Of a stretch of 64,000 nt of DNA, positions 10,572 to 22,027 are shown piece after piece; position 1 is the first letter of the stretch; each line of letters begins with the position of its first letter. Made by a program: the position numbers and the translations under genes. Origin of the DNA: Azorinus chamasolen. Lineage: Eukaryota > Mollusca > Bivalvia > Cardiida > Solecurtidae. The notes under the pieces were generated by a model. It saw only the letters and a program-made list of their open reading frames with translations. It was not told the origin of the DNA and searched no databases. The DNA lies in assembly GCA_963576725.1 (NCBI GenBank), contig OY755242.1:64980324-65044323 (forward strand), written 5' to 3'.

Positions 10572-10814
10572 TTAACCCTTTCCCTGTTGAATATTTATAT
10601 CGGAAAAAAATACGTCATAAATATTAATTAGATTTATTTTGGCTTATGGAAACATGACATTTTGGCTCAGGAAGAAGCTGTAAAATGAGTTCTATATTAC
10701 ACAATAAACAAACAGAGCAGACCCTGATCAGACGGCTCCTATAGGAGCCGTCTGATCCGGGTCTAGTCTGTTTGCCGATGCGTCAAAATTAGTTTATATA
10801 AGGGAAAGGGTTAA
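10572..10814. mobile_element. piggyBac-like MITE family E, well preserved copy
   Basis: Perfect TTAA at both ends, with inverted ends CCCTTTCCCT(G/T)T. The unique arm contains GGCTCAGGAAGAAGCTGTA, shared in reverse with 27349. The hairpin is AAACAGAGCAGACCCTGATC, stem CAGACG and tip GCTCCTATAGGAGC (10735-10748), returning to GGGTCTAGTCTGTTTG with two mismatches. Non-coding. This is the best reference copy of E. Confidence 0.85.
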
Positions 10815-11392
10815 AATAACACTATGAATATATACGGACTATTTATGATTACGATTTTTCGCTACATGAACAATATTATAAGGTATAGGGTGACCTTTAT
10901 AATCCAAATTGAAATGAACTGTATATATGACAGTTTTGCTGACCGTTTAATTTCGTCTTTATGTTACACAAATGACGCTATTATATGTAATAACATGATA
11001 TTATAATTATTATTTAGAATGACAAATCAATATATTTTGCAAGTCAAAATAACTTTTCCATTAGCTCATGAAATACCAAATGGCTTTCGTATGTAAAGTG
11101 ACGTCGGCTGTATGTCTAAATTTCATTCCATTGTTTCGAGCGTTAATTTCTCGGTCTCCAACAATGTAAATTCTGAACGACATCTCACAAGTCAACACTA
11201 TTTGAACATATCAATAAATATGATCAATCGCATGATTCTAGATAACATGATGTTGTCATCTGTATGTAGAAGATAGACGTATGCACTTACTTTTTACAAT
11301 TTTGATTTATATTGAAATTAGTATTATATATTTCTGTCATACGTTTCAAACACAAATTCACATTTCTGCATGTTCATATTGATTAAACCCTT
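10815..11392. other. No feature recognised
   Basis: AT-rich spacer. The open frame at 10824-11006 has no recognisable motif. Confidence 0.45.
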
Positions 11393-11613
11393 TCCTCCAT
11401 AAATACGCCTTTCTACTTTTCTGTAAAATTCGCTTTTTGAAACCATTGTGATAAGTAGAGCGTTTGTTCCTAAGGAGCAAATGCTCTATTTATCACAATG
11501 GTTTCAGGACTACAAAATTCTAAAAAAATCCTTTTCTCCACTTAATGCTCCTTTTCGGTAGATTTATTCAAAGAGGTTGAATCTAAAATTAGCATATGAG
11601 GGAATGGGTTTAA
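11393..11613. mobile_element. piggyBac-like MITE family F, copy F1
   Basis: TTAA(A)CCCTTTCCTCCATA at the left and TATGAGGGAATGGGTTTAA at the right. The hairpin GAAACCATTGTGATAA...AGAGC, tip region GTTCCTAAGGAGCAAATGCTC, then TTATCACAATGGTTTC, gives stems of about 35 bp. The centre is slightly decayed: a base is lost relative to GCTCCTATAGGAGC. The unique right arm includes TCCACTTAATGCTCC. Confidence 0.8.
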
Positions 11614-11885
11614 GAAAAAGCGATTGGGCAGTTAATCACCCATCTGAATCACGATTACTACACGCTGTGTGCATTACATTCAGACAATGAATTGAGCAGA
11701 TATGTACAAATAAATATCCACACAGGTCTGCAATACACACAATGGCTTTATAAATTTGAGCGCATATTATGTCCGACACATAACTGTGAAATCCGCTTGG
11801 TTTCAGTAGACCTGTGAAATATTCCTTTAACCACAAAAATGACATGTCCATACCTGTTACTCTATGTATTTACAAAACCCAACAA

Positions 11886-12057
11886 TACAGCAAATCCCTC
11901 TAAACCGGGCGTTAAACTTGGCACCAATGGTTTGGTTTAGACAGGAGGCAGCTTAATGCAGGAGCTTTCTGCATGACTTTCATCCTGCATTAAGCAGCAA
12001 CCTGCCTAAAACAACTTGATATTTATCAACATTCCGGTTGAAAGGGGTTTGACTGTA
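11886..12057. mobile_element. Pogo-like MITE family B, copy B2, left hairpin arm lost
   Basis: Ends TACAG(C)AAATCCCTCTAAACC and GGTTTGACTGTA. From GCTTAATGC the sequence jumps straight to AGGAGCTTTCTGCATGACTT, the right arm of the B hairpin starting at the dyad (about 11960). The left arm that should precede it is missing. Both TIRs and both subterminal blocks survive. Confidence 0.75.
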
Positions 12058-12159
12058 ACTTGGAAATAATTGGTAGTGTGTCACCGGACTTCTTTTAAAA
12101 ATGTGGCCAACAACTCAACCTGTTTCATGTAGTGACTTTAATCAGTGTATGTTACCAAT

Positions 12160-12560
12160 TTATATAATTAGGGCCCCTATAGTAATTAGTTCCTATAGTA
12201 ATTAGATTGCCCGCATGTCCGCCTTTCCGTCCGTCCATCTGTCCGTTCGTCTTTCCATCTGTCCGGTTTTGGTTTCCACACAATATCTCCTCAAGGAATG
12301 GTCCAATTTTCCAAAGAACCTCACCTGTGTTCGTCAATTTCCGCACAGCTTTGTTTACAATTATGGGTGTTTCACTTAGGCTGCTGCAATCTGATCAGCC
12401 GATTTGTATCCGTGCAAATATCTCCTCAAGTAATGGTCCAATTTTCATCAAACGTGCTTGGTGCATGGGTACTGTGGTCGGCAATGTCCACGTGTTGTTT
12501 TTTTAGCCGATTGGTTTTCGTGCAGTATCTCATACAATCTGATTTGCTCAAAGATTTTCT
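12160..12560 (+). repeat. Tandem-array element Z with a CCGTCC head
   Basis: A head of direct repeats of CCTATAGTAATTAG (12176-12206) leads into a pyrimidine tract with CCGTCCGTCC and CTGTCC variants. About three diverged units of ~120 bp follow, centred on (C/T)GTGCAAATATCTCCTCAAG and AATGGTCCAATTTTC. The architecture resembles H and Y at 19.7-22 kb, but the unit sequence differs. It is non-coding; the frames 12207-12506 and 12298-12621 are by-products. Confidence 0.6.
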
Positions 12561-12921
12561 GAAAGATTTGTCCGATTTCTATCAAACTTGCTCACTATAT
12601 GCGTATTATTCAAGTACTTAGCAAGAGTACTCAGTTAATCAAAGTACATGCATATTTAATTATGCCGCTGCAGTTCCGCATTCAGAAAATGCTTACAATA
12701 TGCAGGCGTATGCGATGGTTACTTCTAGTACAAGACTACGCGGGGCCCTTCTTCGACAGTAGTCTAGTTGGACCTTGAAATAAACCGAACAGTCTGATGT
12801 TTTTTTTTCAATAATTAAAACAGAGCAAATTCAGGTCCGGTGACTAATGAATGCATTGTTTAATCGAGATCTACTGTGTTTATCAGGTAAAGGAGTAAGT
12901 GATGCTTTTCTAAAAGTATTG

Positions 12922-13129
12922 TACAGTAAAACCTCTCTATAACGACCACTAGATTACATCAAGTATTTTGTGTTAAAGGCAGATGTATGCTTAAAGTAAG
13001 GTGAAAGTAAAACAGAACGCTCCTATAGGAGCGTTCTGTTTTACTTTCATTTTGCTTTAAGCAACCACCTATCAAAAATACCATCTAATTAACATAATTT
13101 AGTGGTCGTTATAGAGAGGTTTTACTGTA
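12922..13129. mobile_element. Pogo-like MITE family C, copy C1
   Basis: Ends TACAGTAAAACCTCTCTATA and its reverse complement at 13110-13129, continuing CGACCACTA. The interior is a near-complete foldback. The hairpin is GAAAGTAAAACAGAAC, tip GCTCCTATAGGAGC (13019-13032), GTTCTGTTTTACTTTC. CAGGTGG-type blocks flank it (GGCAGATG and CAACCACCT). Non-coding. TA target site. Confidence 0.85.
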
Positions 13130-13662
13130 TATCCAACATTGTCTTTACAGTGTTCATTATAACTGGCCCCAATGCAAGCTACACTGTTATAAAGTATTTA
13201 CGTAAATTGGAAAGATATCATTTAGCAATATATCTTGAATTGATCGGTTGTTCTATAAGTTAAAACGATTTGACCAATTTACTAAAAGGTAGAACATGTA
13301 CACTTCTACTGCGATAACAGTTTCTATATGTTTGATTGTTAAGTATGAATGATCTATAATTAAAGGTGATTTCATAATGGTACCTTGGACTATAATCAGT
13401 GTTCCTGTCTTCAAGCGCACAATAACGCAGCCGTTTCACCATTTAAATACGCGAAATTTGTTTATTAAATTGATATGAATTCAATACGAATTAGTCTAGA
13501 CCAATTTCATTTTCATCAGGTTAAAAAGTAATAATACTAATATAACATTCGACGAGTCTCCAAAGCTTTAGAAGTACAATTGACATCTGGCTTTATTTGC
13601 AATGCTACGAAGCTTATGTCGAGACAACAACGTAAATGTGGAACCTAGAAACCTAGATGCAG

Positions 13663-13746
13663 TTGACATTGCCTTAAGCAACCACCTGCCTTTAACACAA
13701 AGTACTTGATGTAATTTAGCGGCTGTTAGGGAAAGGTTTTACTGTA
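13663..13746. mobile_element. Right half of a family C element
   Basis: GCCTTAAGCAACCACCTGCC, AAAGTACTTGATGTAAT and AAAGGTTTTACTGTA match the right side of C1. Neither the hairpin nor the left end is present. Confidence 0.65.
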
Positions 13747-15657
13747 CATGATAATTTTCCAAGTGTGAAAAAAGTTGTATGAGTTTTATGTGATAATGTA
13801 AGCACAAAATTACATGTACCATGTTCCATTCTACTTAAAATGCACATACATGCTTTTGTGGGTTCTAGTGGATAGTAATCTTGAAAATTCTATATATTTG
13901 TTATTTTATTACATATATTTTTAGTTAATATGATATACTATTCCAAAAATGCACATATATGTTTGTTCTTACACGTGCGTCACCACATTGGCTAAACCTA
14001 GAAGAATTCCGTCATGCAAATTTGGGTTGTTGGATATTATCATGTGTGCATTATCAAGCAAGATACTATTTTTGACATTTGCTTGACTACATGAACTAAG
14101 TCTCGGAAAATGTATGTATGTAGAGTAGGGAGTTGGTCATTTATACGTAGATTATGCATTTTCAGAACTTTGCTAACGATGCTACAAAGCCGAATATCCG
14201 AAAAAACAGCTTCCTATAAATGTATTACCGTCTGTAGCAACTGGAATGACATCTATTATGTTTGTTCAAGCCCTACTGTTGAAATCATGTACTTCCATCT
14301 CTCCCCTACTTTTCGTTTGTTATGTCTTTGTGCGTTTCGTTTTGTCGTTTGATAGGCATGTGCATTTGCTGTACATGTACATAGGCATGTTCGTTTGACT
14401 TGTACATGTATGTTTTACATGATCTTACATAACTTACCTGAATCTCCAGTCATAACTGTCATGAAACTTAGTATAATCAAAACGGGATTTGGTAGGCCTT
14501 CTACATTATTTATTTAGAACTACAGTCTCTTACGGCAAGCCCACGTTTACTTCTAGAGATACAGTGAACATTCAGATATGTCTTCAGTCGTTACAAATTG
14601 TGAAACATTTTGTAATTGTTAGACATGTTTTTTGTGACCCTGGTTTGAAAATTAGAACCGTCAGTGCCCTTTTCAAAGATGTATTTCTTTGTATACGCCC
14701 ATTAACTGTATTGTACTTTATTTGCTAAATTAAATTGTGAAACGACCCGTAGCAATGATTGCAATCATTATTTATCTTAATTGTTGGCGATTATTGTTTT
14801 CAAAATTAAAGGATTTGTTCAGTTGTGTTAGGTCGCTAAAATTGAATCAATATGATTGCTATTTGTCAAATGAGGGTATTTGTACCATGCTGACATTTAG
14901 GTATATTTCGCACATTTATATAAATAAAGCGATTCATTTTCCTCATTTATTAATTGTATGTCTAGGATACTCTAGTTCGAGTGCCACAAAGGAAAAAAAA
15001 CCTTGTTTGATTGCATTTTTCGAATTATGCGATGGTATGGGACACAACTTTAACATACTATTTAGCGTTTTTGAGTATGTCTAATGTTGTATAACGATAG
15101 ATTACTGTTATTATTATCTATTTTCATCAACAACTGTTACTGACAAAAGTTGATTCAGAAAGGAAGGAAACGCATGGCTTATACAAACCGTTTTCAAACA
15201 ACACTACAGTGATTTAAAAACACGATCGATAAAAGCTATTGTTCAATTTCAAATTTAAGTATTTTTTATTTTCTTAATTGCCATCGTCCTGAATTGACAA
15301 ACCGTCTTTATTAACATCGTACTGTTTGCAATTTTTAGATGTACCTGTAGAGTGATACCTTTTGTTTTGGTTCTAAGAACCTATATTAAAGTCTCGTTCA
15401 GGTCCAAAATTACGACTGCTACGAATAATAAAACATATTTTAATAAGTTCCACTATATTTGTACCACATAGAAACAATCCGATGTATCTGAATAATGATG
15501 GTTTGATACTTCCCCAAACATACCCAGATTTAAAATCGTTTCCTTTCACAATTAACCGTGTGTTGCATAATGTCGGATAATAATCTATGTGCATATATTT
15601 TTTTTTATCAGATTCCACATAAGATATGTTAATTTAAAAAAACAAATCAAAAATGAC
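13747..15657. other. Long stretch without recognised genes
   Basis: About 1.9 kb of AT-rich sequence. A short minus-strand match to the G repeat (CATCTCTCCCCTACTTTTCG, then TTATGTCTTTGTGCG) lies at about 14295-14380. Open frames at 14110-14352, 14489-14728, 14737-15084 and 15373-15618 have no motif or codon pattern that supports a gene. Confidence 0.45.
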
Positions 15658-15659
15658 TT

Positions 15660-15732
15660 CTCCACCAAACCTATGTTGTGACCATTCTTCGAGACGATTC
15701 TAAAAAGTGGTCACAACATAGGGTTTAGTGGA
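15660..15732. mobile_element. Family D hairpin, copy D2
   Basis: CTCCACCAAACCTATGTTGT...CGAGACG...AAGTGGTCACAACATAG, then GGTTTAGTGGAG. Arms of about 30 bp pair almost perfectly around a TCGAGACGATTCTAAA centre. The outer D ends (CAG-TAAG-TGCGTA) are not visible, so it is a core without termini. Confidence 0.65.
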
Positions 15733-15850
15733 GACATGATTATTTTAGTATAGTTCGATTTCGAGTGCTGAGCCGCAACCATTCTAATTTATGAGTAAGT
15801 GGACAATGGTTGTCACAAGAAGCTCGTAGTAATCGTGCAGTATAAGTATA

Positions 15851-16032
15851 TACAGTAAAACCTCTCTATAACGGCCACTAAATTACGCCAAATATTTTAT
15901 GATAAAGGCATGTGGCTGCATAACGCAATTTGAAAGTAAAACAGAACGCTCCTATCGGAGCGTTCTGTTTTACTCTCACCTTGCTTTTAGCAGCCACCTG
16001 CCCTAAATACCAACTAATTAACACAACTTATA
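15851..16032. mobile_element. Pogo-like MITE family C, copy C2, right end missing
   Basis: The left end TACAGTAAAACCTCTCTATA and the full hairpin are present (ACAGAAC, GCTCCTATCGGAGC, GTTCTGT). The right arm reads to TAACACAACTTA, then departs to unrelated sequence, so the right TIR is lost. Confidence 0.75.
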
Positions 16033-16487
16033 CATGGTTTGTGACGCGTTTTACATTATAGAATAAATACGTTTCCTATCTGTTGAAACGAAACTGCAAT
16101 TAATTTGGCTACACATGAATCAACAGATAAGATCATGAAAGCAATAAATTACACAGTACACAAGCCTAGCCAGACTGAAGGCTGAGACGTTTAATTACAG
16201 GAAAATATTAAAGGCGCTCGTTCAGCTAACAGCTAACGATATCAGGACAATGAGACATTTTAAAATTGTTTATTGTGTTCTTGTTTTATCAAATCTGAAA
16301 ACATTAATGAGAGTTGTAAACAGCTGTAATAATGCATTTTATTATTATGAATGGCTAACATAAATCTCATCTTATATTAAACGACGTTCTCCCACCGCGA
16401 TCTCACAAAACTGACTTGAAACTGAACTTCGACTGATTTTACAAATACAGCAAACCCAATCTAAACCGGAATTCCAGTAGAGAAGCC

Positions 16488-16702
16488 TTAACCCTTTCGC
16501 TGCCAAACTCTGTCGTCTGCTAACTTTGTCGTCTGCTACAAATTTTCATTCTTTTGATTTTCTTCATTTTAGTTTCAAAAACATAGTAACAGTAACAAAC
16601 AGTTTGAATCCTGCTGAGACGCCCAGTTACTCGGCGTCTCATCTGGATACATATTGTTTGCATAGGTAATCACAGATCCGGCATTGGCAGCGAAACGGTT
16701 AA
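16488..16702 (+). mobile_element. piggyBac-like MITE family K, copy K1, nested in B3
   Basis: TTAACCCTTTCGCTGCCAAAC at the left and TTGGCAGCGAAACGGTTAA at the right. A 17-base direct repeat (GTCGTCTGCTA units) follows the left end. The hairpin is AAACAGTTTGAATCCTG, stem GAGACGCCCAG, TTACTCGGCGTCTC, then ATCTGGATAC. The K core lacks the GCTCCT motif. A few stem mismatches. Confidence 0.8.
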
Positions 16703-16735
16703 GATACGTTTAAGCAGATAGCCGCTTAACCCATT

Positions 16736-16948
16736 ACCTCCTATTTTAAATAAAACCTCTTTGAACAAATCTACTGAAATGGAGCATTAACTAGAGAAAA
16801 GGAAACTGTTAGAATTTTGTAGTTTGAAACTATTGTGATAAACAAAGCATTTGCTACTATAGGAGCAAATTCTCTATTTATCACAATAGTTCAACAAATT
16901 GACTTTTACAGAATCGTCAAAAGTCGTCAACATGAGGGAATGGGTTAA
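16736..16948. mobile_element. piggyBac-like MITE family F, copy F2, nested in B3
   Basis: TTAACCCATTACCTCCTAT at the left and CATGAGGGAATGGGTTAA at the right. It is inverted relative to F1: the unique arm with AATCTACTGAAATGGAGCAT lies on the left. The hairpin GAAACTATTGTGATAAA...TGCTACTATAGGAGCAA, then TTTATCACAATAGTTC, is slightly decayed. It sits 33 bp from K1 inside the same host. Confidence 0.8.
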
Positions 16949-17269
16949 TGCAGGGTGAACGTCCTAGAACTCTTAGAGGAGATTTCTGCATGACTTTCAC
17001 CATTCATTAAACTGCCACCTGTCTGCAAGGCCGATATTTATGCTTATTTGGACGTACGGTTTAGAGGGGTTTTACTGTATTAATATTTGTAAAACTGTTT
17101 AGTCTTTGTACTAGAATTAACCATCTGGTGTTGACACCATGACTTATTTTATGCGAGGTGTGAGTTTCCTATGGATTTGATGCGTGCATATAGCACTATG
17201 ATTATCGTAAAACTTGATAAAAAAAACCATGCAAAGCGCATTGCATTGCAAACTTGAAATAACGCACAA

Positions 17270-17468
17270 CTACAGTAAAACCCCTCTAAACCGGAATTCC
17301 AATAGAAAAGACTTTAGATACTTGTAGGTAGGTGGCTGCCAAATTCATGGTGAAAGTCCTCCTGGAGGAGCTTTCTGCATTATTTTCACCCATCTTTACG
17401 CTGCCACCTGTCTACCAGACCGAGGTTTATGTTTAATTGGATGTGTAGATTAGAGGGTTTTTACTGTA
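17270..17468. mobile_element. Pogo-like MITE family B, copy B4
   Basis: Ends TACAGTAAAACCCCTCTAAA and TAGAGGGTTTTTACTGTA. The interior CATGGTGAAAGTCCTCCTGG, then AGGAGCTTTCTGCATTATTT, shows a partly deleted left stem: the GCAGAAAG portion is missing. GGTGGCTGCC and GCTGCCACCTGTCT flank it. It lies 190 bp from B3. Confidence 0.8.
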
Positions 17469-17910
17469 CATATGTATTGAACCATTCGTACATTCAATCT
17501 ACGACTTTACTGTTATAAAAACCTGCGATAATTCTGATATACATCTGTTCTGATTTATCGAGTTAAAAATAAACTTGACTGTAAAAAAAAACTGTTGGTG
17601 TGCATTTCTTTTTTATATGAACCAAGTCACATTTAACTATATGGACTTGCTCCGATGTTTGCGAATGACTAGCATTTCTTATTCGCATTATTTTTCGGGC
17701 GTTAAAGAAAATGCTTATTGTCGTCAAGTCATTGGAAAAATACCACACGCTATTCTTTGTTTTGTAGTTCATGCCAAGTAGTAATCGCGTGTGTGTTTAT
17801 CCGTGTGTATGTATGGCCGTGTGTCCTTGTAGCCGGTACACCTTGTGCAGAGCATATATCATTTGTTACCAGAGGGTGGACTGCCAAATGAAGTATATAA
17901 GTACATCGTG

Positions 17911-18255
17911 AGACGGCGGAATGTCGCGTACCATCTTCAGGTCACTAATCGAGACATTGACATTTGACCTCAGTTATAGAAACATATTGCCAGGATCATA
18001 GTTCCTATATTACTTGAGGTAGGGATGCCACACATTGTATTGAGTACATTTTGTGGTTGAAGAGTGCCTCGCACTCTTTTCATGCCACTGTTAGCTTGGA
18101 CTCCACATTTTACATCAGCTAAAGAAATGAAAGTCTGGAGCGTATCTCCCGTATTCCATGAGGTAGAAATGTTACAATTGGTGTTCGAGTGCATGGCGGA
18201 GTGTCGGGTAATATGTTCAGGTCACTGTGACATTTACCTTTGACCTCAATGATTC
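17911..18255 (+). repeat. Two diverged direct repeats
   Basis: GGCGGAATGTCGCGTACCAT, then TTCAGGTCACT and TTTGACCTCA (from about 17914), recur at about 18194 as GGCGGAGTGTCGGGTAATAT with the same continuation. A second shared block, TTGAGGTAGGGATGCCACA versus ATGAGGTAGAAATGTTACA, lies between. Old local duplication or array remnant, with AGGTCA-type words. Confidence 0.5.
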
Positions 18256-19334
18256 ACATATACAGTTAAAAATTCGCATTTGACATTATACCCGCATGGT
18301 TGCTTAGCCGTTTCTTGTTTAAGGTAAGCATAGTTCAAATTCAGATCACACTATATACATCTGCCTGCAAAACACAACAATGTGAGTGCATAGATGTGGG
18401 GACATGTCTTACCTTACGTGACACAGGTTTTGTGTTCTGTGTTCGTGATGCTAACGTAGTTATAAAAGTACATTATGAACAAACTGGCCAGATATGATTG
18501 ATCCCCGGCGACATGCGTGCTGAAGAAGAGATTCGGGCAAAGGTACATATATGTATACATAAATAGAAATGTGTAACCCTTGGTCTCTTTCTGAAATATT
18601 TATATATACCTGTATATTGGACGCCTGTATACCATTTACTATACATTCTTTCAATGGGTGTATACCGCAAATGTTCCATCGTAGCTGCCAGTGCATATAC
18701 AATAACCAACTAACATGTGCTAGACATGTTAGGTTTATGGTCCTATGTACTTTACAATTAACATCCGTTAAATACCGTGCAGTTGCAGTTTATCTAGACA
18801 TAAACATACACTGTTGCATCTAAAGGGTAACTATGCAATAGTTTATGGTGTATCCTAAAGTATGAGATAACACGACTTGTTCGTTCACCCCTTCCAATAT
18901 TGATTATGCTGGCTGCAAATTAGTTTATTTCAAACAATATCATAGACATATGAATATGCTACAATACTGGAACACATCCTCTTATTTGGTTTGTGGAAAT
19001 GTGACGCATTAATGAAAATACGCCAGTCAAATGAAAAAACATGTCGGCAAAATAAAGGCGATTCAGTCATGAAAGTGACACAGGATGTTAACTTAAATCA
19101 GTTTTTCAATTATCCTAGAAAATGTAATATCCTGACCGTTTTTTATTGATTTGAACTGTCACGCAATCAATTTCTTAGCAATCACATGTTTTAAACATTA
19201 ACAGCTTAATGTATTAATTGTAATTTATTAGTTCATGGATAGGACGAAGATCAATTTGATGGTTGTCACTAAATAAGACCGTTCGCGTTCCAACACTGTA
19301 TACATATACAAGGTATCATCTATGCCACCTGGTA
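18256..19334. other. No feature recognised
   Basis: AT-rich, about 1.1 kb. Open frames near 18300-18823 overlap each other on both strands and have no recognisable motif. Confidence 0.45.
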
Positions 19335-19552
19335 TACAATAACCCCCGCTAATGCGACCACCTAAAAGAGGTATGATTCTGGGTGTTAGATGCAGATGGT
19401 TGCTTAATACAGGGCAAAAGTAATGCAGAAAGCTCCTAGAGGAGCTTTCTGCATTATTTTTGTCCTGCATTAAACAACCACCTGCTTATAAATACAACCA
19501 TGCTTATTCATTAAGTGGTCGCAATAGAAGGGTTCTACTGTATATTATATCG
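19335..19552. mobile_element. Pogo-like MITE family P, copy P1
   Basis: Ends TACAATAACCCCCGCTAATG and ATAGAAGGGTTCTACTGTA, with GCGACCACC and GTGGTCGC inside. The hairpin is AAAAGTAATGCAGAAA, tip GCTCCTAGAGGAGC (19432-19445), TTTCTGCATTATTTTT. The subterminal GATGGTTGCTTAATACAGGG and CTGCATTAAACAACCACCTG match B and C. The stem resembles B while the ends resemble C. Confidence 0.8.
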
Positions 19553-19737
19553 TGTAAACCAGAAACATAGCGATACTTACTCTGTATGGAGAGACAGACG
19601 CTTTGTATACTGTACAGGCCTATAGACGAAACTCTGGAAAAGCCACTCAAAACTCGTTACACCTGTGAGGACGGATGTTATTATTTTCCAAAATGTTAAC
19701 AACATGTTTATACCATTAGCCGGAAAATGTTAAAAAT

Positions 19738-22027
19738 CTCGGCTTATAGTTTGGCGAAAAATGGGCGGTTGGGCAGGCGGGCGGCGTGCCGTCGTTAACA
19801 AAACTTTAACATTGCCTATAACTTCGGAATCTCTTAAGCTAGATAATTCATAGTTGGTATGCAGATAACTTGGGTTAAGGCCTTTCACCTTATACAGGGA
19901 TACATGAAATCAGGTCAAGGTCAAGGTCACTATTTCTAAAACTGCCATTTTTACAAACTTTAACATTGCTATAATTTCTGAACTACAAATGCTAGGCAAT
20001 TCATCTATGGTATACAGATGGCTTTGGTAATGACCTTTCAGTTGATATAAAGATATTTGAAATTAGGTCAAGGTCAAGGTCACTAGTTTGACAAGTTAGC
20101 CATCATTTAAAAACTTCAATATTTTGTCTACACTTCTGAACCACATATGCTAAAAAATAATATATGATATGAAGATAGCGTTGGATGATACAAGGTTGGA
20201 TGAAATTAGGTCAATGTCAAGGTCACTATTTTGAAAATTTGGCTGTTTTAACAAACTTTAACATTTTGCTATAATTTCCGATCTATGAACGCTAGGCAAT
20301 TCACCTTTGGAATTCAGATTTGGTTAGGACCTTAGAGTTGACATAAAGAAATCTGAAATCAGGTCAAGGTCACTATTTTGAAAACTTGGCTGTCATAAAT
20401 ATTTTGTTATAACTTCTTAACTAAATATGATAGACAATTTATATTTGGTATGCAGATGGCTTGGGTTAAGGTATTTTTAGTTGATACAAGGATACATGAA
20501 ATTTAATAAATTTCAAAATTTTGTTATAACTTATGATCTTCATAAGCTAGGCAATCGATTTTGGACATGCAGATAGAGTGGGTAAAGGCCTTTCAGTTGA
20601 TACAAGTATACATGAAATCAGGTTAGGTCAATGTTAGTTTTGTGAAAAATTGGTCGCCTTTAACGGACTTTAACATTGCTTAAGAACTGTAAATGCAGGG
20701 AATTTATTTGTGGTATGTAGATGGCTTGGTTGAAGGCCTGTCATTTGATATGATATATGACATCAGGTCAAGGTCATTATCTTGAAAATACAGATAACTG
20801 TTTTTATGCCCCCAAAGGCGGGCATATAGTAATCGCATTGTCCGTCTGTCCGTCTGTCCGTCTGTCCGTCCGTCCGTCCGTCTGTCCGGCCGTCCGTCTG
20901 TCCTTCCATCTGTCTGTCCCAAATTCGTGTCCCTACTATAACTTCTTTATCTGTGGATGGATTTCAAAATAACCTTGCACAAATGCTCACCACACAAAGA
21001 CGATGTGTCGCGTTCAACTCCCAGGTCCATGGGTCAAAGGTCAAGGTCACAGGGTACAATTACTTTGTAACAAATTTCGTGTCTGGCCTGTAACTTCTTT
21101 ATCTATCAATGGATTTCAATATAACTTGGCACAAATACAAAGACAATGTGTCGAGTTTAACTCCCAGGTCCATAGGTTAAAGGTCAAGGTCACAGGGTAC
21201 AATTACTTTGTAACAAATTTCGTGTCTGGCCTGTAACCTCTTTATCTATCGATGGATTCTTTATCTATCGATGTATTTCAATATAACTTGGCACAAATGT
21301 TCACCACACAAAGACGACGTGTCGCGTTCAACTCCCAGGTCCATGGGTCAAAGGTCAAGGTCACAGGGTAAAATGACTTTGTAACAAATTTCGTGTGCGG
21401 TCTGTAACTTCTTTATCTATCAATGGATTTCACTATACCTTGGCACAAATGTTCACCACACAAAGACGATGTGTCGCTTTTAACTCCCTGGTCCATAGGT
21501 CAAAGGTCAAGGTCACAGGGTACAATTACTTTGTCACAAATTTCGTGTCCGGTCTGTAACTTCTTTATATATCAATGAATTTCAATATGATTTGGCACAA
21601 ACGTTCACCAAATATGATGTGTCGCTTTCAATTCCCTGGTCCATGGGTCAAATGTCAAGGTCACAGGGTACAATTACTTTGTCACAAATTTCGTGTCTAT
21701 ATGTCAAAGGTCAAGGTCACAGGGTACAATTACTTGTTTATCTGTTAATGGATTTCAAAGGAACCTGGCACAAATGTTCACCACACAAAGACGATGTGTC
21801 AACTCCCTGGTCCATGGGTCAAAGGTCAAGGTCACAGGGTACAATTTTGGGGGCATTTGTCACGTGACTGTGACATCTCTTGTTTTCATTGTGAATTTCA
21901 CATCTGTGTACCTATAAATTCTAAATGCAGTCATCATCTGACGCAAAATCAGCATATTTCCCTAATCATTTGGTAAAATGTTAACACCAAAAAATCCGGC
22001 TTTAATACGGTTTCCGCATTTTTGCTT
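19738..22027 (+). mobile_element. Tandem-array element H, copy H1 (with Y nested)
   Basis: The head TCGGCTTATAGTTTGGCGAA, a GGGCGG tract and GGCGGCGTGCCGTC are shared with 31913. About seven diverged units of ~150 bp follow (starting near 19800, 19956, 20109, 20254, 20396, 20507 and 20664). Each carries AACTTTAACATT..TATAACTTC, CTAGGCAATTCAT and AGGTCAAGGTCACT. The right end has AAAATGTTAACACCAAAAAA, then a small hairpin TACGGTTTCCGCA. Non-coding. The terminal hairpin recalls Helitrons, but no CTRR end is seen, so the class is open. Confidence 0.65.
20807..21870 (+). mobile_element. Tandem-array element Y (TATGCCCCC type), nested in H1
   Basis: Ends ATGCCCCCAAAGGCGGGCAT and TTTTGGGGGCAT form a short inverted repeat. 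A CCGT/CTGT tract (20840-20915) is followed by about six units of 55-170 bp with AACTTCTTTATCTATC, TTGGCACAAATGTTCACC, GACGATGTGTCG, CCATGGGTCAAAGG and TCAAGGTCACAGGGTAC. Similar CCCCC-ended, AGGTCA-rich repeats are common in mollusc genomes (general knowledge). H sequence resumes after CTCTTGTTTT. Non-coding. Confidence 0.7.

Larger units (their letters stand above)
16446..17080. mobile_element. Pogo-like MITE family B, copy B3, with two nested TTAA elements
   Basis: The left end TACAGCAAACCCAATCTAAA, then CCGGAATTCCAGTAGAGAAG, is interrupted at TTAA by K1. B sequence resumes at 16703 (GATACGTTTAAGCAGATAGC), is interrupted by F2 at 16736, and resumes at 16949 (TGCAGGGTGAACGTCCTAG) through the hairpin to GGGGTTTTACTGTA. 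Removing K1 and F2 gives one ordinary B element, so B3 is older than both. The hairpin is imperfect (CTCTTAGAGGAGATTTCTGC). Confidence 0.8.

Noticed and set aside
12207..12621. Two overlapping frames of 99 and 107 codons
   Set aside because: They lie in tandem element Z; the similar peptides in two frames come from its repeated units.
19738..22027. Firm Helitron call for H1
   Set aside because: A terminal hairpin is present, but no CTRR end and no proof of AT target insertion.
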